Below, one piece after another: positions 10,750 through 20,664 of a stretch of 64,000 nucleotides of DNA. How positions within the stretch are numbered: position 1 is the first letter of the stretch; each line of letters begins with the position of its first letter. The stretch covers positions 14,262,562-14,326,561 of the forward strand of contig OY759217.1 of NCBI GenBank assembly GCA_963662175.1. Direction: 5' to 3'. Origin of the DNA: Aradus depressus (taxonomy: Eukaryota > Arthropoda > Insecta > Hemiptera > Aradidae). The notes below the pieces were generated by a model. The model saw only the letters and a program-made list of their open reading frames with translations. It was not told where the DNA came from and did no database searches. A program made the translations under genes and the position numbers.

Positions 10750-10930
10750 GTGTTCGCCGAATGGAACTACCTGCTAAGAATGTCATTGAGTGTTCTCCCA
10801 GTGTAGGTCAGCTGTATAAGGCCGAGGACCTGTCTGCTCTGTAACATACGGCGTGTCTGCCTACACAACCTTTAACCTTTACTCTTCCAACTGCTTTATC
10901 AGTAAGCCGCTTGTGTCAATAGCTTCTCTC
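10750..10930 (+). repeat. Putative LTR, right copy
   Basis: Partner of 9525-9700. Contains 'gttcgccgaatgg', 'aagaatgtcattgag', 'ctgtataaggccgagg', 'cctgtctgctctgtaacata' and 'cggcgtgtctgcc'. Confidence 0.4.
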
Positions 10931-11099
10931 ATCTTTATCCCATTCATTCACGAAGCAAAAGTCGTTACCTCCTAGACTGGGTGGCCTTCGGAAAAATTTA
11001 TTTCATTTAAAATGTGCCATTCTCTACAACTTTATTGGAAGAATTTTTGATTAAGTCATAAATATAAGCGGTGACTTCGTAAAATGTATATTAGCTATG

Positions 11100-11200
11100 T
11101 AGTTAGTTATTGTGACTCATGCCCGGGCTTTAACTGAGAGGTCATATCGACTTTCGTCGCTCTGGTGAACATGAGCCCCATTCTACTGTCCTAAATGTTT
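11100..11200 (-). repeat. SINE-1 3'-part fragment
   Basis: 'gttagttattgtgactcatg' with 'cccgggctttaact', then 'tttcgtcgctctggtgaaca': the complement of the SINE tail and adjacent body. Confidence 0.75.
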
Positions 11201-11633
11201 GGAAAGACTGTCTGTAGTACTTCGACAGATCGAATTAATAAGTGGAATAATGATATGAAAAGGCATTTTCAGATTCGTGCCTGACGGGAGAGAGAGACTT
11301 GAGACTTACATGAATCCCAGAGACTAAAATTTGGATTACTAACCTGAGGATGCCGAGCAACCTGCTATTAAATAAATAAAGTGGCTATTGATTTTCTGCC
11401 ACATCGCTTAAAGATAAAAAATAAAATAAATAAAAAATCTGACTACGAAAAAACGTCAAATATAACCCAAAAATCTGTAAAAATTGAAAAAGTCTATAAT
11501 AGCATGTATTGTCTAAAGATAAAACACCAAATTCTATTGTCTTGGACCGTCGGAACAATTCACTTAAGATTAGATTTGTTCAAAAATTGAAAACCATAGT
11601 CATATTATAGAATATATAACAGACGCTCAGGTT

Positions 11634-11806
11634 CAACTTGTACGATGTCAGGTACTCGTTAAAAATCCCTAACCTAGGTGAATAAACCTAGATAAAATTT
11701 AGTACTCCCATAGTAGAGTCGAGCTCATGTCCATCCTCTTGTGGTAGTTAAATCCACAGTTAAATCCTTGTAGTTAAACCCCGGGCTTGAGTCATAATAA
11801 CTACTA
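11634..11806 (+). repeat. SINE-1 3'-part
   Basis: 'acttgtacgatgtcaggtac', 'ctaggtgaataaacc', 'ccatagtagagtcgagct' and the terminal 'cgggcttgagtcataata'. The head is missing. Confidence 0.75.
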
Positions 11807-11979
11807 AATAACTACAAAATTGTGGGAAAAAATACTCTCGATTCACGTTCCGCAGTCGAGTAATCAAACTCTTACCACTTATGTGGATTTGAAATTCGTG
11901 GGATGGCTCAACAAAAGTTTTTTTTTCACATGTTACCAGTTCGACTGCTGAGAAACACCATTCATTAGATTTTATGTAA

Positions 11980-12175
11980 TGTAACAAGTTACGTAATCAG
12001 TTAAAAAGTCTCTGTTGAGTTTCCACCGCAATTTCATGTTTTTCTATTCTTCTGAATACAAAATTTTACATTTAAAAAAATAATAATTGCGTATCTGTAG
12101 ACGCGACATCTGATATTCATTCCCTGTACAAGACGTCCATTGATTTTCAAAGGTTCCTTTCTTGAAAGGTAAGGG
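11980..12175 (+). repeat. Family A fragment
   Basis: 'caagttacgtaatcag', 'aatttcatgtttttctattc', 'tgaatacaaaattttacatt': the 5' region of family A, diverged, running into the minisatellite. Confidence 0.5.
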
Positions 12176-12402
12176 TGGGGTTCGGAGGAGGGTGAGGGGT
12201 TAACTATAGAGGAGGGTGAGGGGGTTAACTCCAGAGGACGGTGAGGGGTTAACTCTAGAGGAGGGTGAGGGGGTTAACTCCAGAGGATGGTGAGGGGTAA
12301 CTCCAGAGGACGGTGAGGGGTTAACTCCAGAGGATGGTGAGGGGTAACTCCAGAGGACGGTGAGGGGTTAACTCTAGAGGAGGGTGAGAGGGTTAACTGG
12401 AG
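12176..12402 (+). repeat. 24-25-bp G-rich minisatellite
   Basis: About nine tandem units built on 'ggggttaactccagagga' plus 'cggtgag', alternating between 'ctatagagga', 'ctccagagga' and 'ctctagagga' variants. It lies just downstream of a family A fragment, in the position where family A normally has its 'gagggg.ttagaggagagg' phrase, so the array may have grown from that phrase. Confidence 0.9.
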
Positions 12403-12594
12403 CTTGCAGGCCGCTCACCCACTACCAATATTACTCATCATTAAAACATTTTCAGATTTTTGAGTTGGAAAAGCACAATGGCGCGGATTTACCGACTACT
12501 TTCTGCTTAATATTCATATATTTACTTGTGTAGCTCTTCTAGAATAATTCCCTGATTATTGTAAAGTGTAATGAAGATTGCCTATTTTAGACAA

Positions 12595-12690
12595 GTGCAC
12601 TTAGAGTAGCAGCCAGTAGGATTGAGGAATCGTCCTTATTATGCGAAGGATCCTGAGTTCGATCCTAGTCGGGAGTCCTTAAGTTCTTAT
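12595..12690 (+). repeat. tRNA-like retroposon head, second type
   Basis: 'gtagcagccagtagg' resembles box A and 'gagttcgatcc' (near 12656) matches box B, about 45 bp apart. This is not SINE-1: the body differs. It is probably another tRNA-derived SINE head or a decayed tRNA pseudogene. Confidence 0.35.
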
Positions 12691-12714
12691 ATCTGTGAGA
12701 AAATTGTTAAATTT

Positions 12715-13180
12715 CAGTCCTGAGCTGATGAATTTATCGACACGAAATTTAGTAGTAAGTTCTTGTGACTCATGTGCTTTAATTACGAATTCATAGCGTT
12801 TTTTCGTCGCTCTGGTGGACATAGTGGGCCCATACTCTACTATGGGAGTTCTATATGTTCCCTATCCATGTCGGGAGTTTCTGACATTGATTCTGATCGT
12901 ATAGGCTCAGGACCATCGCTTTACATCCCATCCGAAGGACGGCGTGCTCAAGGTTTTTTTACCTTCCAGGCTTTGGCCAGGTATTAAACCGCGATCTTTA
13001 GCTCTGTAAGTAAACAGGCTGTCTCTGAGCTACAGGTGTAGTCAAAATTTAGTGATATGAGGATTCAGAAGACACCTATTAATTTTCAACCGAATCGGTT
13101 AATTTGTTTTCCGAGGGAGAGAAAAAACTTAGTTTAATAATTAGCGTTGGGAGAGCGCTATATCGGTGGTACACTGACGA
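12715..13180 (+). repeat. Family A copy split by a SINE
   Basis: 'gatgaatttatcgacacga' up to 12753, then resuming 'gatatgaggattcagaagac' at about 13054 and the terminal 'gagggagagaaaaaactt'. Confidence 0.75.
12754..13044 (-). repeat. SINE-1 with 9-bp duplication, inside family A
   Basis: 'aaatttagt' occurs at 12745-12753 and again at 13045-13053 around a minus-strand SINE-1: tail side 'tcttgtgactcatg', body 'cccatccgaaggacggcg', head side 'ctctgagctacagg'. The host family A sequence is continuous across the insertion, so SINE-1 is younger than this A copy. Confidence 0.85.
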
Positions 13181-13634
13181 CCTTTTTACATAGAGAAAAA
13201 CGTAGTAAAAATTAAGTGGGGTTGTAATGATTAAAGAAGATATAAAGAAATTAATTATCTGTCAGTAATCTTAGTTTTTGCAGTTTACAAATTGCACAGG
13301 TACATCGTAAACTATCTTGAATTGCAATGTCTAATTGTCTTTGCTGCATAAAACTTTATGTTGTAAAAGTGTGATACTATGCACCGGATTTTATTGTCAT
13401 AGTGTGAAGAAATTGTTTTCAGAATAATGGTAAATCTAGATATTCAAACTAATTGAGAAAGTTTAAATGCTTTGAGTTAGTTGAGTACTAAAACTTTGGT
13501 CGTAAGAGTTGGTGCAATATTAGATTTTGGCGGTTCGTCCCTTTGTTCTGTTGGTAACCAACCACCTCTGCTTTCTAGATTCTGTTTTCCAATATCATGC
13601 TAACCACTGGATATATATTAAATTTCAGGGAAAT

Positions 13635-13778
13635 TTAATATATATATCCGCCTTCAGTCTTCAATCGACAAAGTAGTTCATCAACTTCTAAGTAGGCGAT
13701 CATTTCTAAGTCCGGAATAAGGAACCGAGGCAACTGTTCAACTTTCGCGACCCACATAATCCACAGTAGGGAAGACAT
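13635..13778 (-). CDS. Small unassigned ORF, 47 codons
   Basis: On the minus strand an ATG (complement of 13776-13778) opens MSSLLWIMWV and continues PRFLIPDLEM and AYLEVDELLCRL to a stop inside an AT hairpin (13609-13649). The composition looks protein-like, with mixed hydrophobic and acidic residues and no low complexity, but no family is recognised. It is bounded by a SINE-1 copy upstream. It could be a residual exon or transposon fragment, or chance. Confidence 0.2.
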   Translation of the reverse strand: MSSLLWIMWVAKVEQLPRFLIPDLEMIAYLEVDELLCRLKTEGGYIY

Positions 13779-13796
13779 GGGGTAGGTAGGTAACTG

Positions 13797-14085
13797 GTAC
13801 AGCCAGTCGCTCAGAGGGAGAGTGCTTGTCTTCTGAGATTACGTTTCTTGTATGGGAAGTGCAGAAACCTTGAGCATGCCGTCCTTCAAATAGGACGTTA
13901 AGCAATGCTTCCGAGCTTGTACGATGTCATGTACTCGTTATAAACCTCTACTCTAGGTGAATAAACATGGGTAGGTAAAATTTAGAACTCCCATTGTAGA
14001 GTCAGGCTCATGCCCTTCAGAGCGCTCTGGTAGTAGGCGATATGACCTTGTGCTTATAGTCCGGGCATGAGTCACATTAACTAAC
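13797..14085 (+). repeat. SINE-1 copy, near full length
   Basis: The head 'cagtcgctcagagggagagt' resembles a box A region. Then come 'cttgagcatgccgtccttc', 'gtcatgtactcgtt', 'gagcgctctggtagtaggcg' and the tail 'catgagtcacattaactaac'. The segment carrying box B is deleted. Confidence 0.8.
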
Positions 14086-14241
14086 TGATGTGACATTCAG
14101 TGTTCTGTGAAAAGTTGGAAGAGAATCGTCATCGTTTTTGACTTTTTCAACTTCCTGAGTAAACTTTTTGTTCAAATTTTTCGTTTTTCTATATAATACT
14201 TGTTTTTGAAGATGTGATGCATTCAATAGCCCAAGTCCTAC

Positions 14242-14360
14242 CTCATGTGAACATTCTTGTGGCTCATGAGCGGGTTCAAGAACGGCGGGCTGCCTACCAG
14301 ACACAACGCTGTTGAGTGTCCATAAGAAATCAGCTTTTCCGCTCACACGGTCAATAACAC
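14242..14360 (-). CDS. Candidate exon of an unidentified gene
   Basis: Minus-strand open segment of 39 codons preceded by 'tttacttag' (AG at 14361-14362) and followed by GAG|GTAGGA, a good donor. It encodes VIDRVSGKADFLWTLNS followed by VVSGRQPAVLEPAHEP, a protein-like sequence that stays open past the donor for another 50 codons. No family is recognised. Against it: the polypyrimidine tract is weak and no partner exon was found. A retroposon insertion lies in what would be the upstream intron (14375-14727). Confidence 0.3.
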
Positions 14361-14374
14361 CTAAGTAAACACCA

Positions 14375-14727
14375 TAATAATATTAGTCTTTATTTCTTTT
14401 TCTTTTTACAGATGTACATTAATAATAATAATAATAATATTGACAGACAATACTCATGGTCAAATTGACCGTCTGAGGGGTTATCTCTTCCATTTCTACT
14501 CAATAATACACATATATAAAAGTGACAAAATAAAAATAAAATGATTCAAATACAAATGCAGTAATTTACAAAATTAACTTAAATGATCCTTTGAAAAAAA
14601 ACTAACAAAAATTGAAAAATTAAAAACATCTTCCTGTTTATATATTATTAATAATTAAATTCTGAAACTAGCTCAAATCTATAATTCCAGGCGGCTTTGC
14701 AATAGTTAATTAAACTTTTAGTTATTA
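14375..14727 (-). mobile_element. Retroposon insertion with ~15-bp target duplication
   Basis: 'cctaagtaaacaccat' appears at about 14360-14375 and again at about 14730-14745, flanking 350 bp of AT-rich sequence with a run of 'aataat' units near the left end. This arrangement fits a minus-oriented LINE 3' fragment with its A/T-rich tail at the left. No coding remains. Confidence 0.55.
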
Positions 14728-14823
14728 AACCTAAGTAAACACCATATTTTCAAAGAAATGCTCCACTGAACACAATTTGGGATGTCGTTCAAATTCTTTA
14801 TATATTTATATTATAACAACAAA

Positions 14824-14982
14824 TATAAAAACAATTTTAGTGAAAAGTTTCAAAAAAATCGGAATAAGCGTTCTGAAGTTATAGCAGGAAAAGATACATA
14901 TAATATATGTATCTTTTCCTGCTATAACTTCAGAACGCTTATTCCGATTTTTTTGAAACTTTTCACTAAAATTGTTTTTATA
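14824..14982. repeat. Near-perfect 159-bp palindrome
   Basis: Arms of 78 bp with no mismatch found by eye and a 3-nt loop centred at about 14903. The left arm starts 'tataaaaacaattttagtg' and the right arm ends 'cactaaaattgtttttata'. The arm core is 'aagcgttctgaagttatagc'. Transcribed, it would form one long hairpin from either strand. Flanks are unrelated to each other. Confidence 0.9.
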
Positions 14983-15114
14983 AAGAGGAAGATCAAGTTC
15001 TTTGGCCAGAAAAAATGGACGACCGCAAGGAGAAAAATAGGGGGAAATAGTGTACCTATGTTTTCCTGTGAACTTGGAATAGCTATTAGGGACTTTCCAA
15101 CACAGCTGAAGTAG

Positions 15115-15410
15115 GTAGCATGCACCGTACTTACATTGTACCAACCTCAAATCGATTGAAAATTGTGACCACTTTACTTCGGAGCCTAAGTACATTTTAC
15201 ATGGTACCGCTTACATTTTTGATCTAATCAAAAATCTCTTTAAGTAAAAGTTGTAGAAAAACAGAAACCGTCCTGAAGGGTCGTTTTTAAACACATATTC
15301 TAATACGTTCCCTAGATTTACGAGAAAACGGTCAGTCCTATAAAAAAATTGTTTCTCATAAAAAATGTTTGTTATGAAATTTTCAATTGGTGTGTGTCCT
15401 CAGATTTGAG
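15115..15410. repeat. Dispersed repeat, family C fragment
   Basis: Shares phrases with 57055-57260 ('aaaccgtcct', a 'cttataaa' / 'tttctcataaa' segment, 'aatgccccaaag' versus 'agcaccccaaat') and has 'ttgatctaatcaaaaatctc', the complement of 'gatttttgattaggtcac' seen in family B. Boundaries are unclear. Confidence 0.35.
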
Positions 15411-15548
15411 ACAGGGTGAATATGACAAAAATTGTAATGCCCCAAAGAATGTAAAATGAATTTCCATTGGAAATGTTTAAATTATATGTAGGTATTGGAT
15501 AGCTACAAATTATAAAATATACTTTAATTTGACTGATGCCCGGGCTTA

Positions 15549-15706
15549 AGTATAAGAATGTCACTCTGAGATTTACGTTGTACAATGCGACAAAGAAACT
15601 AACACATTACTTTACAGTAACGGCAGTAGGAAATGAATTTTGAGAGGAGGGAAGGGGAGAAAGTGATCTGTAAAAGCGTGGTTGGTATAAGATAGTCCTG
15701 TTATTA
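15549..15706. mobile_element. MITE D copy (decayed)
   Basis: The right end 'gttggtataagatagtcctg' matches the inverted terminus of the MITE at 63105-63286. The interior 'aatgaattttgagaggaggg' is shared with 28200-28245. The left end is degenerate. Confidence 0.55.
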
Positions 15707-16489
15707 CATATTGACATTGGCTGCTCCTAAGGAAGTGAATGCAAGGAGGTATGTTGGTGTATCCAAAGTGCGAAAGATATTTAAAGGAAACTCACGTAGA
15801 GGAAGGGTGGATTTCTTTGGCAAACAGAGCCAAGACTGCGTGTAAGTGGAACACAGAGAGATCCACACTGGGGAATATTTGTCCTGTATAAACAAGGGGC
15901 GAGGCGTCTCTCTTCATGTCTCCTTCCTTCTTTACCGGATTTCTTCAGACATTTGTAGGATATTGTATATTGTTAGTGTGGTTCTCTGGTTATCTGTAAG
16001 ATTTCTTGTTCATTTTATATTAAAATTTAAAAAAAATAATAACAATAGCTCCTGATAAAGAAAAGAGCCATTTGTATGAACAAGTCCGAACCCTGCGACA
16101 AAATAAAAAAATCACAATGCTCCCCGAACTGCAATATGAATATATCCTTTAAACGTCTAAAATCCCACTTGATGTGTTGAAAAATTTCTCCATTTCGGCA
16201 TATTTTTTTTATTAAAGTGACAAATCTTTGATGGGCGGGAAAAAGAGTACAAGTCAATTTTTGGCCAAAGCAGTATTATTACATATTTCACAATTTGAAG
16301 TCTATCTCTAGAAGTGGTGAGAAGAGGACAAGTCGGTAATGTCTCTCACATAGTGTAGACCTAATTTTTTTGCAGTTAAAAAAAAATTACCCCAATGGCA
16401 TAAGACATTTTCTATTCTCCAGAAAAATTGACTTTTTTAACTTGTACTGTTATGGCCTCCCACCAAAGTTATATTTTCAAGTCGTTGTA
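15707..16489. other. Unassigned
   Basis: Open frames up to about 75 codons exist on both strands but overlap each other and lack motifs. 16350-16440 has A and T runs. Nothing was recognised. Confidence 0.4.
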
Positions 16490-16775
16490 CATCATGAGGG
16501 TGGCTTAACACAAAAACTCAAATTACTGCCGTTGTAATGAATGTATGGATACGACATTTCATTTGTAAATTCTAAGTCCTATAAGGACGACACCTATTAT
16601 TTTTAGGGGAATCAGTCGAAAGGAACGGGGTTTGGCTCAAAAGTTACTATGTAAGTCTAATATTGAGTTTTAGCCAAAAAGAGAGCGAAAACGTAATTGA
16701 TTAATTTTAGCTGGGGAAGTACATAGTCGGTGATTAATCAATGACTTTTTTTTTACTTATATCAGCTATTTTTTT
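16490..16775 (+). repeat. Family A copy
   Basis: 'gtggcttaacacaaaaactc', 'gttgtaatgaatgtatgg', and the 3' end 'agctggggaagtacatagtc'. Confidence 0.8.
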
Positions 16776-16783
16776 TCAATATT

Positions 16784-16977
16784 GACGACGGCGTAAGCCG
16801 AAACCGCTACACTTTATGTATATATTTTTATGAAATTCACAAGTTCTTTGTTTTAATTTATTTTATTACTTTCCACTTTATCTACTAATAGATAATAAAT
16901 AAATAACTTGTTTAACTTTGTCTAATTTCATAAAAATATATACATAAAGGGTACCGATTTCGGGTTACGCCATCGTC
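16784..16977. mobile_element. Foldback / MITE, ~194 bp
   Basis: The left arm 'gacgacggcgtaagccgaaa' with 'actttatgtatatatttt' is complemented by the right arm 'aaaatatatacataaagg' with 'cgatttcgggttacgccatc'. The arms are about 60 bp with a handful of mismatches. A relative of the terminal phrase ('ggtttcggattatgcc') occurs near 36670. Confidence 0.75.
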
Positions 16978-16984
16978 AGCAGTT

Positions 16985-17070
16985 CAAACGTGACATATGC
17001 TCATTGAGTGCGAATACTTAATTGATCAATTCGTGCTGGGGAAGTACATTGGTGATTCACTGACCACTTT
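16985..17070 (+). repeat. Family A 3' end
   Basis: 'gcgaatacttaattgatcaa' and 'ttcgtgctggggaagtacat'. With 16490-16775 this places two A 3' ends on either side of the foldback. Confidence 0.7.
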
Positions 17071-17104
17071 TTTTTCTATTCTTATTAACTTTGATATTAT
17101 AACA

Positions 17105-17230
17105 ATCCAAAAATCTAATAATTAGTTCAATTTTCGTCTCGAGGACCTACCACTGGGTGGCCTTCCTCTCACACGCCATTCCCGTCATCATATCCTTATT
17201 GTTTCACACAGCAAAAGTTGTATTATTTTT
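17105..17230 (+). repeat. Dispersed repeat, family E
   Basis: 'cctaccactgggtggccttc' followed by 'ctctcacacgccattcccg' recurs at 44640-44690 (same strand) and at 19050-19115 (complement). No terminal structure or coding was recognised. Confidence 0.6.
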
Positions 17231-17305
17231 TTTAAAAAATACAAAAAATATGCTTATATATATTTTTTATTACCATGTTGTTTAATCTTCCCCTTTTTTT
17301 TCCAG

Positions 17306-17347
17306 GTACCTATGAAACTCTTACTAAACCAGTTTATTCTTCTTAAA
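17306..17347 (+). CDS. Candidate 42-nt micro-exon
   Basis: A very good acceptor (17291-17305, a C/T tract of 'ccccttttttttccag' type) is followed by 42 nt and a consensus donor GTAAGT (17348-17353). The segment is in one open frame (VPMKLLLNQFILLK). Splice signals this good within 45 bp are uncommon by chance, but no neighbouring exon was found and the coding content is uninformative. Confidence 0.2.
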
Positions 17348-17760
17348 GTAAGTAGATTTATTATTTTTTAAATGTTTACTTCCAAGGCGAAGATTTTGCA
17401 TAGATATCAAATTATGTACATTGAATTCTTTAATTCATATTCGAATTGAAAAAATTGGACGTCGAAAATCCATTGGATTCAATTCTTACGCCTACCGAAC
17501 GCTAGAGTTTTGCTTACATAATAATAACCGAACGCCGCTCTTTTGTCTGTTTTGTATTCGGTTCCACATAACTTTCAAATGGTTTGAATGATTCTTGTCT
17601 ATAGAGATCACACACAAGATATTAGGTTAATGGGGGCGCATTCATGATTACCGAATTTCGAAATCATCGTCGTTTTACCGAAAAATTTGATGATTTTTCT
17701 TAATTTTCCTAGAAATAGTAGCTTCAAATCATATTTATCCTTAACTTTAATCTTTTTTTT

Positions 17761-17925
17761 TAGGAGGCGCCGATAGCTCAAGACCGCGGACTCCCTGTCG
17801 AGGGCCTTAGGTTTTTGAAGGTTAAATTTTGGATTCCCATAGTTGACTTGGGCTCAAATCTGACCAAGAGACGAATGAGTGCTCTAGTAGTAGGCGATAT
17901 GACCTTATAGCTAATGGCAGTACAT
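17761..17925 (+). repeat. SINE-1 copy, internally deleted
   Basis: The head 'ggaggcgccgatagctca' is followed directly by late-body sequence: 'gggccttaggtttttg', 'gactTGGGCTCA'-like and 'ctctagtagtaggcgatatg'. Box B is missing. Confidence 0.75.
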
Positions 17926-19049
17926 GATATCTACATATATACTAGTCTATACACACTTTGGGAGTATTAATAACGTGACTACGACGTAGTCAGCTTAGCT
18001 CGTTTTTTTGATTCGTTTTTATTTAATTCATTTTCTCCTTTTTTTTCCTGAAACATTATTAACACATTTATTTATTTAAAGTATGTTAAAAATATGTATA
18101 CAGAAAAGAAGAAAAAAACATTACGTGAAAGGCTTGAAGATGAGAAACACCAGCGGTGAACCCTCATGCCATAACTTCATAACAGGAGATCTTTCTCTTT
18201 CCTTATTTCTAATTCTTGAAGAGATCAAGGTGTCTGAGGCCCCTTCAGAATACTGTAATACTATTATGCTCAACGAAACATGTTGGATAGTAGCCAGAAT
18301 GTTTGAAGGTAATTTATAAAGAATTGTTTTTGCCTAATTTCGGCTGGGATTTCAGTGCTCCGCGTGTCTTAAATTTAAAATGTCATTACTGTAAATTGAT
18401 TGTGTATTATCATCAATACAATACATGGCAATAGTCAAAAACCCTCAATTGTGGATTTTCTTTAAATATTTTGTGCAGATTTTTAAAATTAAAGATTTAT
18501 TAAAACATTTGGACTTAAAATAGGTGTTTGATGACGTCTGAATTATTTGGTTCCGATGAGAGTTTTGGTTCTAATTATTTATCATTGACAATTTTAAATT
18601 AAATTTTAAATTTACATTTGGGATATGTAGGTAGGGGCAGGTTTGTGTGTTGGCAATTCCTGAAAGAGGTTTCTGCTGACTGATGAAGGTATTGACTTCG
18701 GCCATCTTGTTCCACACATTCCCTTCGTTTCACTCTCCAATCCCCAAACCAGGTAATTCTGTTATCTCCTGCTCTAATTATCTCTGGATAGCATCCTCTG
18801 CTTGGATATTTCATTTCTGGCTCCTCTTTCCACGCCTGTCCTCATTCTCATTGAACATATTAATATTGGGTTTCTCCGCAAGGTAAGCTGAATAGTACTG
18901 ATTTTAAAGAGAACAATGAATATGCAGGGATCTTCTGTTTTTCACAGCTGCAATATCTACATGCATTTTCATTCACTTTATTGCTATATTTTATTTATAA
19001 CACACAACTGTTGCTGGGTGCAACAACCAGTATCTATGATGTACATGTA
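17926..19049. other. Unassigned, with weak open frames
   Basis: A plus frame at 18083-18319 (78 codons, KVSEAPSEYCNT, NETCWIVARMFEG) and a plus frame at 18683-18886 that runs up to a good donor-like GTAAGC (about 18881) were seen. Neither has a recognised motif or a convincing acceptor. Both are treated as unproven. Confidence 0.25.
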
Positions 19050-19120
19050 GATATGGTGGCGTGAATGGCATGTGAGAGCGAGACCACCCAGTGGTAGGTC
19101 CTCGGGATGAAAATTTATCT
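19050..19120 (-). repeat. Family E copy
   Basis: 'ggtggcgtgaatggcatgtg' and 'accacccagtggtaggtcct' are the complement of the family E phrase at 44640-44690. 'gttgctgggtgcaacaacca' just upstream matches the complement of 44705-44730. Confidence 0.65.
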
Positions 19121-19403
19121 TAATTATTAGGACACTTGATGTGTGAGCATGTCACAATACGAAAAATAAATTAATAATAAAATAAATAAAAAGAAATTGA
19201 AAGACAATTTTGATTTATGGGTAGTAAGAAAGATAATAAAAGTAAAGAAAATTACTTTTGAAAAATATTTATAACGGAGAGTATTCAAGATGGCAATAAA
19301 TCGCGGTTTCACCTCCTCTTCAACCTTCGTGGGGGTTAGTAAGTAAGATGGGCACTGTGTTATCAGTCTGAGAGTTTTTGATTGAAATGCCTGAATTCGT
19401 TTT

Positions 19404-20425
19404 ATGTTTTATGTTTTTGCTGAACTGTATATGTCCTTAACGGTCTCAATAAGTAAGTGTAACAGTTCCTTTTTTTTCTCATGTGTAATTTTGATCGTCT
19501 ATTTAGAGAAGTCCTTAGAGTATTTTGCGTCGACGGTTCAGCTTGTTCCATACGAGAAGTACGTTCGATTTAGTTTCAGTTCTAGGTATCTCACAGTATT
19601 AGTTTTAGGGAGAGGCTTCATTCACTTTTAATTGTTAATATAATATAATTTTTTTCTTACCCTTTAAGCTTCTATGAAACCCGTAAAACAGATCCTTTTA
19701 GCAGGCTTTGTGTCTTTCTGTATGTTCGTCTTTCTAGGGACCATACCGTTTGAGATAGAAAGTTACGTTTTTTTTCTGAAATATCCACAAATATGGTACA
19801 ACCCCAGGAAAATTATAAGTAACGTCACTAGAATTTGTCCTCTCCCTCTGGAGACCAAAATTAAGGGTGGAAAACAAAATATTTTCTGATTCATATGAGA
19901 GCTACTAATTCGTGACTTTCTTCATAGGATTGGCGCAGAAGAAAAATTACAACAGACTAATGATGAGTTTTCGGAACTGGCTCATCAATAAACACGTTGA
20001 TGCGGTATTGAACTCTATGAATGACAGCAGTCTAGGAATCATGGAGCCATAGTCATATAGCATGCTAAGAGTACTTGTCTAACTTCAATTAGCAGAAAAA
20101 AAAAAGGACAAATTTGTTTAAAAAAAGAGAAATATGAGTTGTCTGCTGAGATTAGTTGTGGGAGAGGGATGGCCTGGTCCACCGCTGCCTCATCTATGTC
20201 ATTATTAAAGATAAATACCTGGCTAGCTATTTGGGAGATGTTCCGCTAGATGTCTCTCAACAACAGACACATCTCCACCACTATTTACTAACAGTTTCAG
20301 ATGAGCATAAGCTTCATGATATTTATTTGGTTGTTCTCGCAAGTTTGGAGTTGAGGAAAACTCTAAAACTTCTAAGTTGAGAAACGCGGAAATATTGTGG
20401 AAACTTCTAATAAATAAATAAAACA
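19404..20425 (+). pseudogene. Degenerate retroelement-like region
   Basis: A string of short plus-strand frames: FASTVQLVPYEKYVRF (about 19500-19631, preceded by an acceptor-like T-rich tract ending 'tatttag'), FLGTIPFEIESY (19674-19889) and AEEKLQQTNDEFSELAHQ (about 19931-19990). It ends at 20379-20425 with 'gagaaacgcggaaatattgt' and an 'aataaataaat' tail. That 3' end recurs, with a 13-bp target duplication, at 38497-38580, so it is the tail of a mobile element. The protein family is not recognised. Confidence 0.35.
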
Positions 20426-20449
20426 AACTTCACACTAAGTCTTCACACT

Positions 20450-20522
20450 AGACATTAGTCTTTCAGAGCCTTATTTTTTGACATGTTATTTCAAAAAAGA
20501 AGGCTCTGAAAGTCTAATGTCT
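20450..20522 (+). other. 73-nt hairpin, pre-miRNA-sized
   Basis: 32-nt arms with two mismatches and a 9-nt loop (20482-20490). The left arm begins 'agacattagtctttcagagc' and the right arm ends 'gaaagtctaatgtct'. It sits 25 bp downstream of the retroelement-like 3' tail. Size and pairing resemble a microRNA precursor, but a small MITE would look the same. Confidence 0.5.
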
Positions 20523-20664
20523 ATTATTATATGTTTATTTCGCTCATCTTAATTAATATAATTATTGTATTTAGATTTAGAATCAGTTTATTTTATTGTA
20601 GTAAGAACAAATTATTTCTATTGTTTTCCTAATTAATGTTATCTGCTTTATTTTATTTTTACTC

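Noticed and set aside
14806..15195. 129-codon minus and 110-codon plus frames
   Set aside because: Both run through the 159-bp palindrome, so each repeats the other's residues. The openness comes from the palindrome.
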